Shown one piece after another: positions 47,105-59,399 of a stretch of 64,000 nucleotides of DNA (the stretch's first letter is position 1; each line of letters opens with the position of its first letter). The notes under the pieces were generated by a model. It was not told the origin of the DNA. It worked only from the letters and a program-made list of their open reading frames with translations, and made no database searches. The DNA comes from Mansonella perstans (taxonomy: Eukaryota > Nematoda > Chromadorea > Rhabditida > Onchocercidae): NCBI GenBank assembly GCA_037074765.1, contig JBAMDO010000098.1:1-64000 (forward strand). Reading direction: 5' to 3'. The translations under genes and the position numbers were made by a program.

Positions 47105-47778
47105 AATACATAAATTTCATTTCATTTCACTGTTCATTTTCCTTTGAAATTTTGTAAATTCTGCTATGCAGTTACTGGATTATTAAAATAATTTATATCA
47201 CAGTTTCATAAGTATTACGATAATTTTAATAAAGATGATATACAAAGCGTTTAGAAGTTTGATTTTATGGTAATTTGCAGTGAAGTTTTCATTTCAATAG
47301 AAAAAGAAAACAAAATCATATCGTTCATCTGACACAGCAATTTTGAACTTTTCTTTTTTAATCAAAACTTTTTTAAATTAGAAGTTTTGATTAAAAGAAT
47401 TTAATTAAAAATACACATGTTAGTTGAAAAAAGGATAAAATCCATTGTTAAAATAATTGAAAATTCACAGTACTGCTAACAAAAAAAATGACTCCCATCT
47501 ATACATCATGTTTTGTGAAATTCTTTTGATTCGTCATTTTACAATATTTTTGAATTTATCATCAACATGAAAGAAAAATGCTTTCTTTTCAATTCCGCTG
47601 ATTCCAGATTTTTGTTTTGGAAACTTGCTAAGAAAGGACTGGCAATTTAAGATGATTAAGTCTGCATTATTTTGCAACTTTAGAAAACTGTCTTTTTTCA
47701 TTTTGGTGATGCATAATGAAAAAATAAATGAAAAATCAGCAGTAGGAAGACAAAAGTAATTGCAACTTCAATTTTGGT

Positions 47779-48284
47779 TTCGATTTTAATCTTTTTCAAT
47801 GTAGAGATCTGCTGGCAAAGGCTAATGTTTTTCTTTGCGCATGGATATGAAAAAAATTTTTTTAAAGTGCAAATTTCATTTTTTCAATTTTTTAAGATAT
47901 GTTTCGTTTTTCATTCTTTTTTGATGAAAAATTCAAAAAGAGCTTATTTATTGTTAATAAAATTGAAAAATTCATTTCATTTTCAGCCATTACAGTTGTG
48001 ATATGTAAATGAAAGGAATGATAATTCAAAACACAATAAAAAAGAAATTTTTGAATCATTATATCAGTCTGAACTATAGATTGAATTACTGTATAGATTT
48101 CAAGCAAAAACCTTTTGAGCAAGTTCAGCTAATAGCAGTTCTTCCACAATATAATAAATGTGGCTATCTAAATTTGTTCACCTTTGTATCGATACAATTT
48201 ACTGAATTTTTACTATCATATGTCACGAATAGTAATCAAATTCAAAAATAAAGGGCGATAACAAGTTTATAACATTTTCCATCC
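47779..48284. repeat. 0.5-kb direct repeat, copy B
   Basis: Diverged copy of 45621-46136, in the same orientation about 2.15 kb downstream, so the two copies flank the Cys-rich gene. No gene copy follows this repeat; the sequence diverges after CATTTTCCATC at 48283. Confidence 0.85.
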
Positions 48285-48289
48285 CACTG

Positions 48290-50160
48290 TTAATACAAAA
48301 GTTAAACAAATATTCAAAAAAAATAAATGAATATTCAAAAAAAAAGATAAAATTTCGACAAATTGAGAATATTGGAGCACTAATAGAAGAAATTAGAGGA
48401 AGTATAAACGCGAAAAAAAGAAAATTCATAAATTTGGAAGAATGTTTTTCTTCAAATTTTGTTTTCACGGTGAAATTGAATGAAAAAAATTTGAGTCTAA
48501 GTAATATTCTGTTCTGCAGTAGACTGTTAACTATTGTCATAGTGAGATCTTTGTGGATAGCAATTCCGACCATGCAGTGAACCATCAATAATTCTTTCAT
48601 TTCTTTTTTCTGTGTATGAGTAAATGTTTTTTGATATTGGATCAATGAAGCTTTTTGTGTAAAATTTCTGACAACAAATTAATCTTTAAGAAGAAAATTC
48701 TGTTTAAAATTAAAAACATTTTAAAGTTTTTTTGCAGCAACAATACGAAACAAATCCAAGTCAGGATTATTTTGAATAAAATTAACTTGAAAACTCTTGA
48801 GAAACAAGAAAAAAAGAAAACTTTTTCAAGACTTCGATCTTGAAGAAATGTTTTTTTCAACAAATATATCAAAACCACTTAATTTAATATGAAAATTAAT
48901 GCGTATATCATTCAAGCTTCCATTCACTTATTGTATTTAAATGCTTATTTTAGACGAGATTTTTATTAATTTTTATTAATGAAATATGAGATAGAATAGC
49001 AATAATATTGTTGGATTTAAATAAATTTTGTCTCTCGGAACCTTTACACATTTTAGATGTGTTTGACTTGTTTATATGGTTTTTTATTTGTTAACATCGT
49101 ATGAGTTCAAATTTCTTTTATTATACAATTTGCATTATGCTAATTACATATAAAATTTAAATACAACGAAATATTTTTTAGTGACCATTTATTTGGTATG
49201 CTTATAAATTTACCGTGAATTCCGCAAATTCCCTTTTGTTTTACAAATTTATTGTTCGAAATAAAGGTAATATGGTAATGTGACAGCAACGTGCTAAATG
49301 TGTGAAAATTCCGTGAAATGTACAATGTTCACTACCCTTTACATAATACATATTCGTGCTAGTTCAAAACATAAATTTTCATACACAAATTTCATTTTAA
49401 TTCGAAGCAATATCACTGCAAGAATGATCTCATCATTATGAAAATTACATCTTACTAATTATCTATCTTTATGATAAGCTTATTGAAGATAATTTCATCG
49501 TGACAGAATCCATTGTCTTTTTCAAATGTATTCACATTTCATTGTAGTAACTTTTCTCTTGTTCATAGTTGTATAAGTCATTATTATGAACGCTTAAATA
49601 TCTTGGGTTTTAAATTATTTTAAATTAATTCAGAAAAATTTTAATTTTCAAGGTGAAAATTTAAGAAGCCCTAAAAAATTACAGCAGCAATTTTTTGGGG
49701 CGCATAAATTTCGAAAATTTGAAACATCTATGAAAAATTAGGGAAACAAAAGTTCCCGCAAATTCCGCAACCGTATGTATAAATTGTACTTTAGTACTTT
49801 TCATTGAATCTTTTCCCGCAACTTTTAAGCAAAGATAGATATTTAGCAGATAACATTTTTAGATATTTGAAAGTTCAATTTAAAAATGCTCTTATACTTT
49901 AAATACCTGTATGTTGTTTCCTGCACCTTATCGCTTTTTCTATCATAGAGGAATGAAATAAATTAAAATTGCATATGACATGCACCACCATAATGCAGAA
50001 ATGTATGCTATGATAACCAGAAGCATGAAGTATGCAAACAAAAGCATGCAATAAGGTGACCTAGAATGCAAAAGAATTTGAAAGAAAGGAAAATAGTATT
50101 CTAAAAATACAATTAGACCAAATTGCTGCATGAGATTTACATGAAGTTAGCAAAAAGCAA
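48290..50160. other. Intergenic region with a duplicated block
   Basis: No gene is seen. The part from about 49240 to 49530 (TTTATTGTTCGAAATAAAGG and following) is repeated in diverged form at about 54060-54380, see that entry. The 140-codon minus open frame at 48223-48645 is AT-rich and matches no recognisable pattern. Confidence 0.5.
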
Positions 50161-53045
50161 ACATGATTGCATACTGAAAACAACTTGACAAAATTTGTGG
50201 CTAACAAAAGTGAATCCAAAATGTTTTATAAGAGAATGCTATTTGGAATCAACAAGAAGAATGCAGTAATGAAACGATGAAAATCGAATAATGCATTCAG
50301 AAAGCAATTAGCCAAAATTCAATAAATAAAATTAATCCAAAATATCATTCGAAATGTAAGTATGCAGTAAATAGAAAGAGCATTCAGTGAATAGAAAAAG
50401 CGACCAAAAAATAACGTAGGGAAGAAAACAGTGGAAAGATTGGAAAATTAGGGAGGAATTCGATTGTTAAAACTAGAGAATTTAGAAATTCGAAAAGTCA
50501 AAATTTTAACGAAATTAGGAGAATTGGTTCAAGAGCAATTGAAGTTACAAAAATTTAGAAACATAAGTTTCTAATTCAAACAATTCAAAATAACAGTTCA
50601 AAACTTAATTTATTTCTGGCGAAATTGAGAAACAATGAAAAATTTAAAAAAAATAAGAAAATAAACTTAAAATTTCGCACAAAATTTCGAGATTGGGATT
50701 TCCGAAGAGTTTGAAAATTAATTTGCGAAAATTAATTTTCAATTTTTATTGTGTGAACTCATTCAACTTTATTTTCCCCGTTGGACCTGAAATATTGTTA
50801 ATTTTGGTGAGGTTTTGTTTACTCTTTTTGTTTTCTCTTTCAGTTTATCATATTTATCTAAACCATAATTTTGTTTATGGGCAATAATAGAATTAATTTC
50901 ATCATTGATCAGCCATACAATCAATATGTATTTATCTGAATTGCTGTCATGATTTGTGACTGATTTCTAAAACCTTTAATTGACTCTTTCATTTCGTAGT
51001 TGCCGAAAAATTATTCGTCACAAATGATTCATCAAATGACGGTGTTTTGAAGTTAAAAATAAAGTTTACGAAGGAAAGCACAAATATATTATTTAGTGAC
51101 GCACTGTACAAGAAAAATAAAGTAAATGACTAAATTAAGTACGATAGAGAAAAATCGTTATCACAAAGCAAATTTCATTGGTAAATTTTGTTATTTGAAC
51201 AAAAAACGATGAATCTTCTTTAAAAGGACATTTGAAAGAATTTACTTCTAGTTCTTTGCCTCTTTTTCTTTTTCTTGAAAAAAACAATTCTTTACTTTTT
51301 TTCCATCAGTTTGGGTAAAAATTTCTATCCTTTAAATGATGTAGCAACTTTGCTTCGTAACTCTATCTCCTGTTTTACAATTTCATTTTGCTTTTATTTC
51401 AATTCCTGCGTTTGTATAAAGAAACTAAAAGTGTTTCGCTATGTTGATCGTAATAATCCTGAAAAATAAAAAAATTATTGGTATCGTTGTAGTACCCATC
51501 TTCATTGTTTTAGCTCTCATTTGTCTATATAATAATTATCTGCAAGGACACGAAGATGAAGTCGATATCGCACAATTGTTTCATTTTAACTATGTAAGTT
51601 AACAATTTTTCGGAAATTTTATACCAAAAAAATCATTAGTTTTACTAGACTTGTATGAAATCTAAAAACTGGCATATATATATTATGCCAAATACTTTAA
51701 GTTTTGTTAATTTTGGCAAAAAAATATCTTAATAAATCAAAAATAATCATAAAATTTCCTGGAAAGGTGAAGTGTTTTTGCTACTTTTACTCTGGAGATG
51801 TTAAATTTAATACAGCAAGAAAAATTATTGCCTTAAATCTATGTAAACCACTAATTTTTTCTGCTGGTTAAAATTATTATATTTCTTTCTATAAAAAAAT
51901 CATTTTTAGTTTGGTATCTCTGATAAAATCTACCGATGCTATTGCAATCAATTCATTCAATAACAATATAGCGGGAAATAATGTTAGTTAGTTTTAAAAT
52001 TTATTTCATAAACAATCATTTTGCCAAATTTTATTGATACATCAAATTTAGGCGAACAAATTTCAGATAATTTTACATTTTCAGGTTTTTTTGCGCAATT
52101 AAAATTTCGCTTTTATCAATTCAGAGCCGTACGGTTTTATTTTTAAATTTAATCAAATAGTATAAGTGTAAAGAAATAACAAAAAAAAAAAAGAAAATAG
52201 CAATGAAAATTCCAGTAAACTTTTCAACATATAATTTATTTCTGTTTATTTTTTCTAGAAAAATTTTTCAAAATTACTCATTTTTTTTAGTCATTGAACA
52301 ATAATGCAAATGAAGGATTTTTTTCTCGAACAAAAAGACCGCGAACAACAACAACCACATCATCTGAGATTCCTTGTGCATATCCACCAGGACCACCTGG
52401 ACCGCCTGATTCTTTACGAAGCGTGCCATGTGATTTGCCTAATATCGCAACCACACGTAGACGAAATGGTGGTCGTGAACGAGATCGTGATCGTGGAAGA
52501 AATGGTGCTCGCAGATTTGATGAATGCGATCTTTTTTCTGGATTTTTATCATTCTTAACCGGAAAAAAATGTGATAGTCGAAGAAATTGGAATCCATTAG
52601 GGTAGATTTTTTCTATATTATGAGCTAATAGTTTGCATTTCCGATCTTCTTGTTTTTATTCGTTTTAAAATTCTTTTTCTCATTTCGCAATGAAAATTTT
52701 TATCGATTTATACTATTTCAAATAAAATTTAAGAAATTAATATTCGATTGAAATAAGCATTGGTGATATATTAATACTTTGACATTTAATTTAAAACTAC
52801 AAATGTTTATATGTAAAATGAGTAGATATTTTCGCAAATAGAAATGAAAATTTAAGTGATAAACTGATTTGTATTTTAGCCTATATTAATTGGAATTTCT
52901 TCTGGTAAAGCATTTGAAATACTACTATTTTACTGTTTGTTCTATTTTGTTTGGAAATACATTTAATATCGTTTAACAAATTATTAAAATGAGTCACAAA
53001 GTATTTCATGATTTTCTTTTTTTCATTTTTCTGCTATTTGATTTA
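50161..53045. repeat. Segmental duplication, copy 1
   Basis: About 2.9 kb, beginning at ACATGATTGCATACTGAAAA, is repeated in the same orientation at 56486-59815, an offset of about 6.3 kb. It includes the whole collagen-like gene plus about 1.3 kb upstream and 0.4 kb downstream. Non-coding parts look only a few percent diverged by eye, apart from indels. One such indel is extra sequence in copy 1 near 50460-50640. Confidence 0.88.
51441..52605 (+). CDS. Membrane-anchored short collagen-like protein, copy 1, 155 aa
   Basis: Exons: 51441-51593 and 52291-52605, a phase 0 GT/AG junction. Exon 1 gives a hydrophobic segment (KIIGIVVVPIFIVLALICLY) followed by acidic QGHEDEVDIAQ, like a type II anchor or uncleaved signal. 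Exon 2 has a basic Thr-rich part, then CAYPPGPPGPP (residues about 80-90), a very basic Arg/Asp/Gly-rich stretch (GGRERDRDRGRNG) and a C-terminal hydrophobic-plus-Cys motif (ECDLFSGFLSFLTGKKC). The layout of N-terminal membrane segment, Cys and short Gly-Pro-Pro recalls nematode cuticle collagens, but the triplet tract is far too short for a true one. The ATG at 51441 follows an in-frame stop at 51426, and the start codon is not conserved in copy 2. A candidate AATAAA lies at 52721. Family unknown. Confidence 0.5.
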
Positions 53046-53689
53046 TGTAAATGTATGCATAAGAAAAGCTTTTCTACAGTCATTTCAGAAATGTAAAAGA
53101 AATTGGCTTATAAAATCTGATATAGAAATACTTAAATGGTAAATCACTTCAATGAAATAATTAAATTCTTTCGAATAACAAGACGACGAAAGATTTTGCT
53201 CTGATCACATTATATGATACCTTACATTGTAGTATAATTGAGAAACTAACAAATTCAATTTAAAGCGGAGGTCAAGCGAAAACATGAGCTTAACGTCAAA
53301 TTTCGCGAATTTCGCCAAATTTTTTTGCTGCACATAAATTTTCTGTGAAATATAATTGAAATGAGTTGAAGAAATTAGCAAAAATCAAAAATATCATAGA
53401 ATAAAATAAGCAATATAATATCCTTACTGCAGTATGCAGATAATAAGAAATTAAGTCTAATATATTCATCTTTCATTCGGGATGGGTTGAAAAATTACTA
53501 TTCATAAAATTCAGAAACGAAAGCGAAGTAGAGGATGATTTTCGGTATCACAAGCACAATCATAATAACAATAAGAATGATTATTGATGATGGTAAACGT
53601 TGATGGCGATGCAAACATACATGAGAACTTGTGAACTTTCAACAAACCCATCCAGATAATTTATTTATATCACATAATACCAAAAAAGT

Positions 53690-54380
53690 GACGATCTTAA
53701 TGATCAACAAAAAACGATAAATGTATTTTAAAAGGACATTTGAAAATTTTTCTTCTAGTTCTTTTCTTCTCTTTCTTTTTCTTGAAAAAACGATTCTTTA
53801 TTTCTTCGTCAAAAATTTTTTCCACTAATTTGTCACACTTGAATAAAAATTTCTTGTCTTTAAATGATGCACAACTTTAATTCGCAACTTTTTTTTCTGT
53901 TTTACAATTTCATTTTGGTTTTATTTCATGTGCAAAGAAGTCAAAAGTGTTTATCTATGATGATTTATGATACCGTAAAATGAAAAATTATTGGTACTGT
54001 TGCAGCACTCATCCTTATTGTTTTAGCTTTCATTTCTCTTTGTACTCCCTTTGGTCTTACAGATTTATTGTTCGGAATAAAAATAATATGAATAATAATA
54101 TAAAAATAGTATGAAGCAAAAATAATAAAAAAAAATATTAAAAATAATATGGGAATGTATGCGTGACAACAACGTGTCAAACGTGTGAATATTTTGTTAG
54201 ATATAGGAAATTTGTTACCTCTTGCAAAACATAAATTTCACAGCAACGCACAAATTTTATTTTAGTTCGAAAAAATATCATTGTAAAATGATATCATCAT
54301 TATGAAAGCACATTTCACTAATTATGCGAAGATTCGTGATTAGCTTGTTGAAGGTAACTTCATCGTGACACGATCCATTG
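53690..54380 (+). pseudogene. Chimeric third relic of the collagen-like gene
   Basis: From about 53690 to 54040 the sequence matches the 5' flank and first half of exon 1 of the collagen-like gene (AAAATTATTGGTACTGTTGC, then codons for LIVLAFISL). A TGA directly precedes the KIIG-equivalent codons. After about 54050 it no longer follows that gene. Instead it matches the block at 49240-49530 (TTTATTGTTCGGAATAAAAA and following). Exon 2 is absent, so this is a non-functional recombinant fragment. Confidence 0.6.
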
Positions 54381-54539
54381 CTTTTTTCAAAGCCTTACTA
54401 ATGTAGCGTTTTTGTTCTTGTTTTTTTTTTTTTTTCTTCTTTTTTTTAAATTAAATTTTGTTCTTATAAACAATTTTTCCTTCTCCACAGTCATGTCGGT
54501 TATTATAACACTTAATTTAAATTTTCAGAAGATGCGCGA

Positions 54540-55305
54540 AACACTATAGGCTTCCTCGTCAAATAATCCAAAACATCGGAAATGCCTGGATTTTGTACCT
54601 GGGAGCATTGATTTCACGGAATTCTCGAATTGTCCAAATATCCGTCATGTAAAAAAGAAGAAAAAATAACAATGAATTTATCATTTACTAATGGTAAAAT
54701 ATAACGCAATACATTTGCACATTCAAGACTAGCCATAATATTTACTTACTATATGGTACCAAGCATTAACCATTAGCCTTATTTTTTCTCTTATCTCATC
54801 CGTATTCGTAATTAAACAATAATCATTCACTAATTAATATTATGAATTACATCATTCTGCAAAATTAGCAAATTTACTTGTTTTAAACCAAGAATAAAAA
54901 GTGTGCGATTTTATTGGCAATAAAACAACCTGAAATTTTACTTCAAATTCACGTAGAATCAGCCATAATACTATTTGCTATATGTGCCAAACGTTAAACA
55001 TTCTAAATTTTTTTTCTATTCTCATTCGCACTCTAAAAGAAATTCAGTAATCCAACAACAAACTTATTTAATGAAAAAAATGGTGAAACAAGAGGATCGC
55101 AATATGTGGATACTTTCCATTGGGCGAGAAAATAGGTAAACATCTTCCTCAATATATTTCCTAGGGATTGTGCGACTTTACAGGGAATATTATTTGCTCT
55201 CCTAATATCACTCAGTTTGGGTATTTTCATATTATGCAAATCTTCGTAAACCTTTTGCGCATCCAAAAAACTGTCAGGCTTTTCTGCGCAAAAAAAAGGA
55301 TTCTT
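54540..55305 (-). other. Unassigned coding-like segments, minus strand
   Basis: A minus frame open from about 55305 to 55033 reads as ordinary protein in its first half (DAQKVYEDLHNMKIPKLSDI then RRANNIPCKVAQSLG) and becomes AT-rich after KMF, as if past an exon end. A second frame, about 54650-54560, reads WTIREFREINAPRYKIQAF and then meets TGA. I cannot join them by good splice sites or name a family. Part of the first segment is repeated in degenerate form near 55460-55540, and a block starting AGCCATAATA repeats at 54731 and 54961. An old pseudogene or a gene with missing exons are both possible. Confidence 0.3.
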
Positions 55306-56485
55306 TCTCTTTTAATTAATGCAAATTTCGTCTATTTTTAAAATTAATGCACAAATAATTTGCTAGAAATTTCGTCCAGTGATATGTCACAGATATGTCA
55401 CACATATTATTTAATGCACTGCAAAGATTGTCTCACTCTTTTGTTCTTTATAATTAATTATTTGCTCTCTTTTGTAATCTCTAATATATCTCAATTTGAT
55501 ATTATGGATGTTGTCAAAACCTTTTATGCATTAAAAAAAATTTTTTTCTCAATCTTTATCTTTAATCAACACAACAAATTTCTGTTTAAAATTCATTATT
55601 CTGGTATATTAACAGCCAATATAAGAACATCAATCAAAAGATTGCACGAGGATTTTTTGCCATATGAAAGAACTTAACATTGTCTTAATCATTTCGAGAT
55701 TGAAGAATATATCGCTATCTAAAGTTTTAACAGATAAGACATTTCCAAATTTTCCACAAGCCAATATCTTGATAATTGAATTTATTAAAATCACTTTTGA
55801 CATTTCTTTGAAATTTATTTGTTCTTGAGTTTCTTTTTTAAGCATTATAGCATTTCGTTATAACTATTACATGTTTAATCCATTAACAAAATTTAAATAT
55901 TCTGCCTTTATTTTAACAAATAATTTTCTTAATGATTATGCAAAATGCTATTACAAGTTATGATATTTTGTTTGTCTTGCTTATTGAAGTTCAATCGTTG
56001 TCTTGAAAAAAAAACAATTTATCTAATTCTTCTAGCTAAATGATAGATCTTTTTTGATTTTTCATTTTTTAATTAAACGGAAAAATTTTCACAGCTTAAT
56101 TTAATTTGCATACTTTATTCTGTTATTGCCTAAATCTTTATTCTTTCTTTCTTTATTTTTTATTCTTTCATAAATTAATTTAGCATTATTCATTTGCACT
56201 TTCCATACTAATACTTTTTTTCACAAAATTACTTCAACGTTTGAAATGTTCCAAATACCTCTTCAGGTAATTCGCACAAATTATCATATAATTTGTAAAT
56301 TCACTAATTTGTTACTTTATTTTGTGAACGATGGTGAATAAAAGTCTCATGATATTGTCTCATAAAATTGTCTCAACAAGTCTCATGAAATTTAAAAAGT
56401 CGAGAAATGATAAAAAAATCTTGAACTCGTAGAATTCAAAAATTTCAAATCGAAAAATCTCCAAAATTAATATGATAATAAGAAA
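55306..56485. other. AT-rich spacer before duplication copy 2
   Basis: No supported gene. The 105-codon plus frame at 55360-55677 overlaps the degenerate duplicate of the minus-strand segment above and looks like chance. Confidence 0.5.
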
Positions 56486-57746
56486 ACATGATTGCATACT
56501 GAAAACAACTTGACAAAATTTGTGGCTAACAAAAGTGAATCCAAAATGTTTTATAAGAGTACGCTATTTGAAATCAAGAAGAATACAGTGATGAAACGAC
56601 GAAAACTGAATAATGCATTCAGAAAGCAATTAGCCAAAATTCAATAAATAAAATTAATCCAAAATATCATTCGAAATGTAAGTATGCAGCAAGCAGAAAG
56701 AGCATGCAGTTAATAGAAAAAGAGACCAAAAAATTCCGAAAAATAACGGAGGGAAAAAACAGTTCGAAAAACAATGAAAAATTCAAAAAAAATAAGGAAA
56801 TAAACTTAAAATTTCGAAAAATGATATTACACAAAATTTTGGAAATTGGGACAAAAAATCCGTATCTTCGAAAAGTTCGAAAATTAATTTTCAATTTTTA
56901 TTGTGTGAAGTCATTCAACTTTATTTTCCCCGTCGGACCTGAAATATTGTTAATTTTGGTGAGGTTTTGTTTACTCTTTTTGTTTTCTCTTTCAGTTTAT
57001 CATATTTATCTAAACCATAATTTTGTTTATGAGCAATAATAGAATTAATTTCATTGTTGATCAGCCATACAATCAATATGTATTTATCTGAATTGCGCTC
57101 GTGATTTTTGACTGATTTTAAAAATCTTTAATTGACTCTCTCATTTCGTAGTTGCCAGAAAATTATTCGTCACGAATGATTCATTAAATGAGGATGTTTT
57201 AAATTTAAAATAAAATTTACGAAAAAAAATGATAAATAGAATTTGTGCAAGGACCCAACCTCGTTATATAGTATTGATTATTAATAAAGGCTTAGAAAGT
57301 GCATTAACATATTTGACATATTTGAATTTAAAAATAAAATTTACGAAAGAAAGCACAAATATGCTACTTAATCACAGTTGCGCAAAAATCATTGTGCAAA
57401 ACAAGATTGCAAGAAATGATCAAATTCAACAGAGAAAAATCGTTATCGCAAGGTATATTTCATTGGTAAATTTTGTCATTTGAACAAAAAAACGGTGACT
57501 ACTCTTTAAAAGGGCATTAAAAAATTTAATTTCTAGTTCTTTTTCTCTTTTTTCTTTTCTTGAAAAACCGATTCCTTATTTCTTCGTCAAACCTTTTTCA
57601 CCATTTCGTTACATTTGAGTAAAAACTTCTTGCCTTCAAATGACACAACAACTTCGTAACTCTTTCGCAAGATTTACATTTTGCTTTTATTTCAGTTTCC
57701 TAAAAGCCAAAAATACTTAGCTATGTTGATCTTAATGATACTATAA

Positions 57747-59390
57747 AAAAAAATCATTGGTATTGTTAATGTACTCATCTTTATTGTTTTAGCTCTCATT
57801 TCTCTATTTAATAATGATCTGCAAGGACATGAAGATGAAGTCGATATCGCACAATTGTTTCATTTTAACTATGTAAGTTAACAATTTTTCGGAAATTTTA
57901 TACCAAAAAAATCATTAGTTTTACTGGAATTGTATGAAATCTAAAAACTGGCATATATACATTATGTCAAATACTTTAAGTTTTGTTAATTTTGGCAAAA
58001 AAATATCTTAATAAATCAAAAATAATCATAAAATTTCCTGGAAAGGTGAAGTGTTTTTGTTACTTTTAATCTGCGGATGTTAAATTTAATACAGCAAGAA
58101 GAATTATTGTCTTTAAATCTATGTAAAACACTAATTTTTTCTGCTGGCTAAAATTATTATATTTCTTTCTATAAAAAAATCATTTTTAGTTTGGTATCTC
58201 TGATAAAATCTACCGATGCTATTGCAATCAATTCATTCAATAACAATAGAGTGGGACATAATGTTAGTTAGTTTTAAAGTTTATTTCATAAACAATCATT
58301 TTGCCAAATTTTATTGATACATCAAATTTAGGCGAACAAATTTCAGATAATTTTACATTTTCAGGTTTTTTTTGCGCAATTAAAATTTCGCTTTCAGAGC
58401 CGTACGGTTTTATTTTTAAATTTAATCAAGTAGTATAAGTGTAAAGAAATAACAAAAAAAAAAAGAAAATAGCAATGAAAATTCCAGTAAACTTTTCAAG
58501 CATATAATTTATTTCTGTTTATTTTTTCTAGAAAAATTTTTCAAAATTACTCATTTTTTTTTTAGTCATTGAACAATAATGCAAATGGAGGATTTTATTT
58601 TCAAACTACAAAAACAGAAAGACCGCGAACAAGAGCCACATCACCTGGGATTCCTTGTGCATATCCACCAGGACCACCTGGACCGCCTGGTTATTTACAA
58701 AGCGGTGATGTTGGTTCATATTTACCATGTGCTTTGCCTTATATCGCAACCACAGATGTAAGTGATAGACGAAATCGTGGACGACCTGCAACTCCGCCTT
58801 ATAATATGCATGGAGCAGGATCACCTGGTACAGTTGGAAGAGGTGGATATTTTCCTCGAGATGATGTTATTATGAATATTCCTTACGGGAGTGCACCGTA
58901 TTACAGTACGCTGTACGGTAATGTACCGTATGGCAGTGCACTCTACGGTAATGCACCGTACAATAGTGCGCCTTATGGTATAGCACCGTACAGTAATTCG
59001 CCATACAGTAGTGCAAGGAATGGTAATGCCCCGTACGGCAGTGCACCCTACGGTAATGCACCGTACAACAGTGCGCCTTATGATATAGCGCCGTACGGTA
59101 ATCCGCCATACAGTATTGCACCGTACAGTACATATCTTGCCGGATATTTGCCTTTTATCATGAATCTTGAGAATCGAAGTGAAGGTAGTAAACGAGATGG
59201 TCGAACGGATGGCCGTAAACGAAATCGCGGTCGAAATCGTGAGAGAAATGATACTCGCAGAGATGACAGTTGTAAAGAAGGTTTTTCTGGATTGTTAGCA
59301 TTCCTTCTCGGAAAATGTAGTAATGGACAAAAAATAATCAATAAAAATCTATCAAACTTATATAGCTTTATTTCTTACATTGTAAACTAA
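57747..59390 (+). CDS. Membrane-anchored collagen-like protein with PYxx repeats, copy 2, 5' end unresolved
   Basis: Exon 1 coding is open from 57747 to 57872, exon 2 is 58566-59390 (274 codons plus TAA); the junction and phase match copy 1. Exon 1 gives KIIGIVNVLIFIVLALISLF, a membrane segment, then the same acidic linker. Exon 2 has CAYPPGPPGPPG, a Cys-containing stretch, an Asn/Gly/Pro linker, about twenty tetrapeptides of the type APYG/NAPY/SAPY (58881-59137), a basic Arg/Asn/Gly-rich stretch (RKRNRGRNRERN), and the C-terminal SCKEGFSGLLAFLLGKC shared with copy 1. The long intact exon 2 in AT-rich DNA argues for a working gene. However, TAA at 57744-57746 blocks the ATG at 57723 that aligns with the copy 1 start, and no other Met precedes the membrane segment. 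An unseen upstream exon or loss of function are the alternatives. Confidence 0.5.
58881..59137 (+). repeat. 12-bp coding tandem repeat (PYxx tetrapeptides)
   Basis: About 21 in-frame units with core GCACCGTACGGTAAT and variants GGCAGT, AACAGT and GGTATA. Nearly every unit keeps Pro-Tyr, while the other two residues vary among Gly, Asn, Ser, Ala and Ile. The unit is 12 bases, so length changes stay in frame. Confidence 0.9.
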
Positions 59391-59399
59391 CAGTCTGCA

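Noticed and set aside
48223..48645. 140-codon minus-strand open frame
   Set aside because: Its Phe, Ile, Lys and Asn-rich composition matches the background AT content, and it begins in the duplicated non-coding repeat.
50693..50887. Hydrophobic open frame shared by both duplication copies (also 56704-57039)
   Set aside because: The match reflects recent DNA duplication; the copies differ by amino-acid-changing and silent changes alike, and no start or splice context supports coding.
51275..51469. 64-codon open frame overlapping exon 1 of the collagen-like gene
   Set aside because: It uses another frame from the membrane segment and is not preserved as an open frame in copy 2 or the third relic.
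58606..59341. Antisense open frames (72-87 codons) over the PYxx exon
   Set aside because: The regular 12-base repeat on the plus strand keeps the complementary strand open by necessity.
51441..59390. Calling the duplicated genes cuticle collagens
   Set aside because: Only three to four Pro-Pro-Gly type triplets are present, so no stable collagen triple helix is expected; only the general layout is similar.
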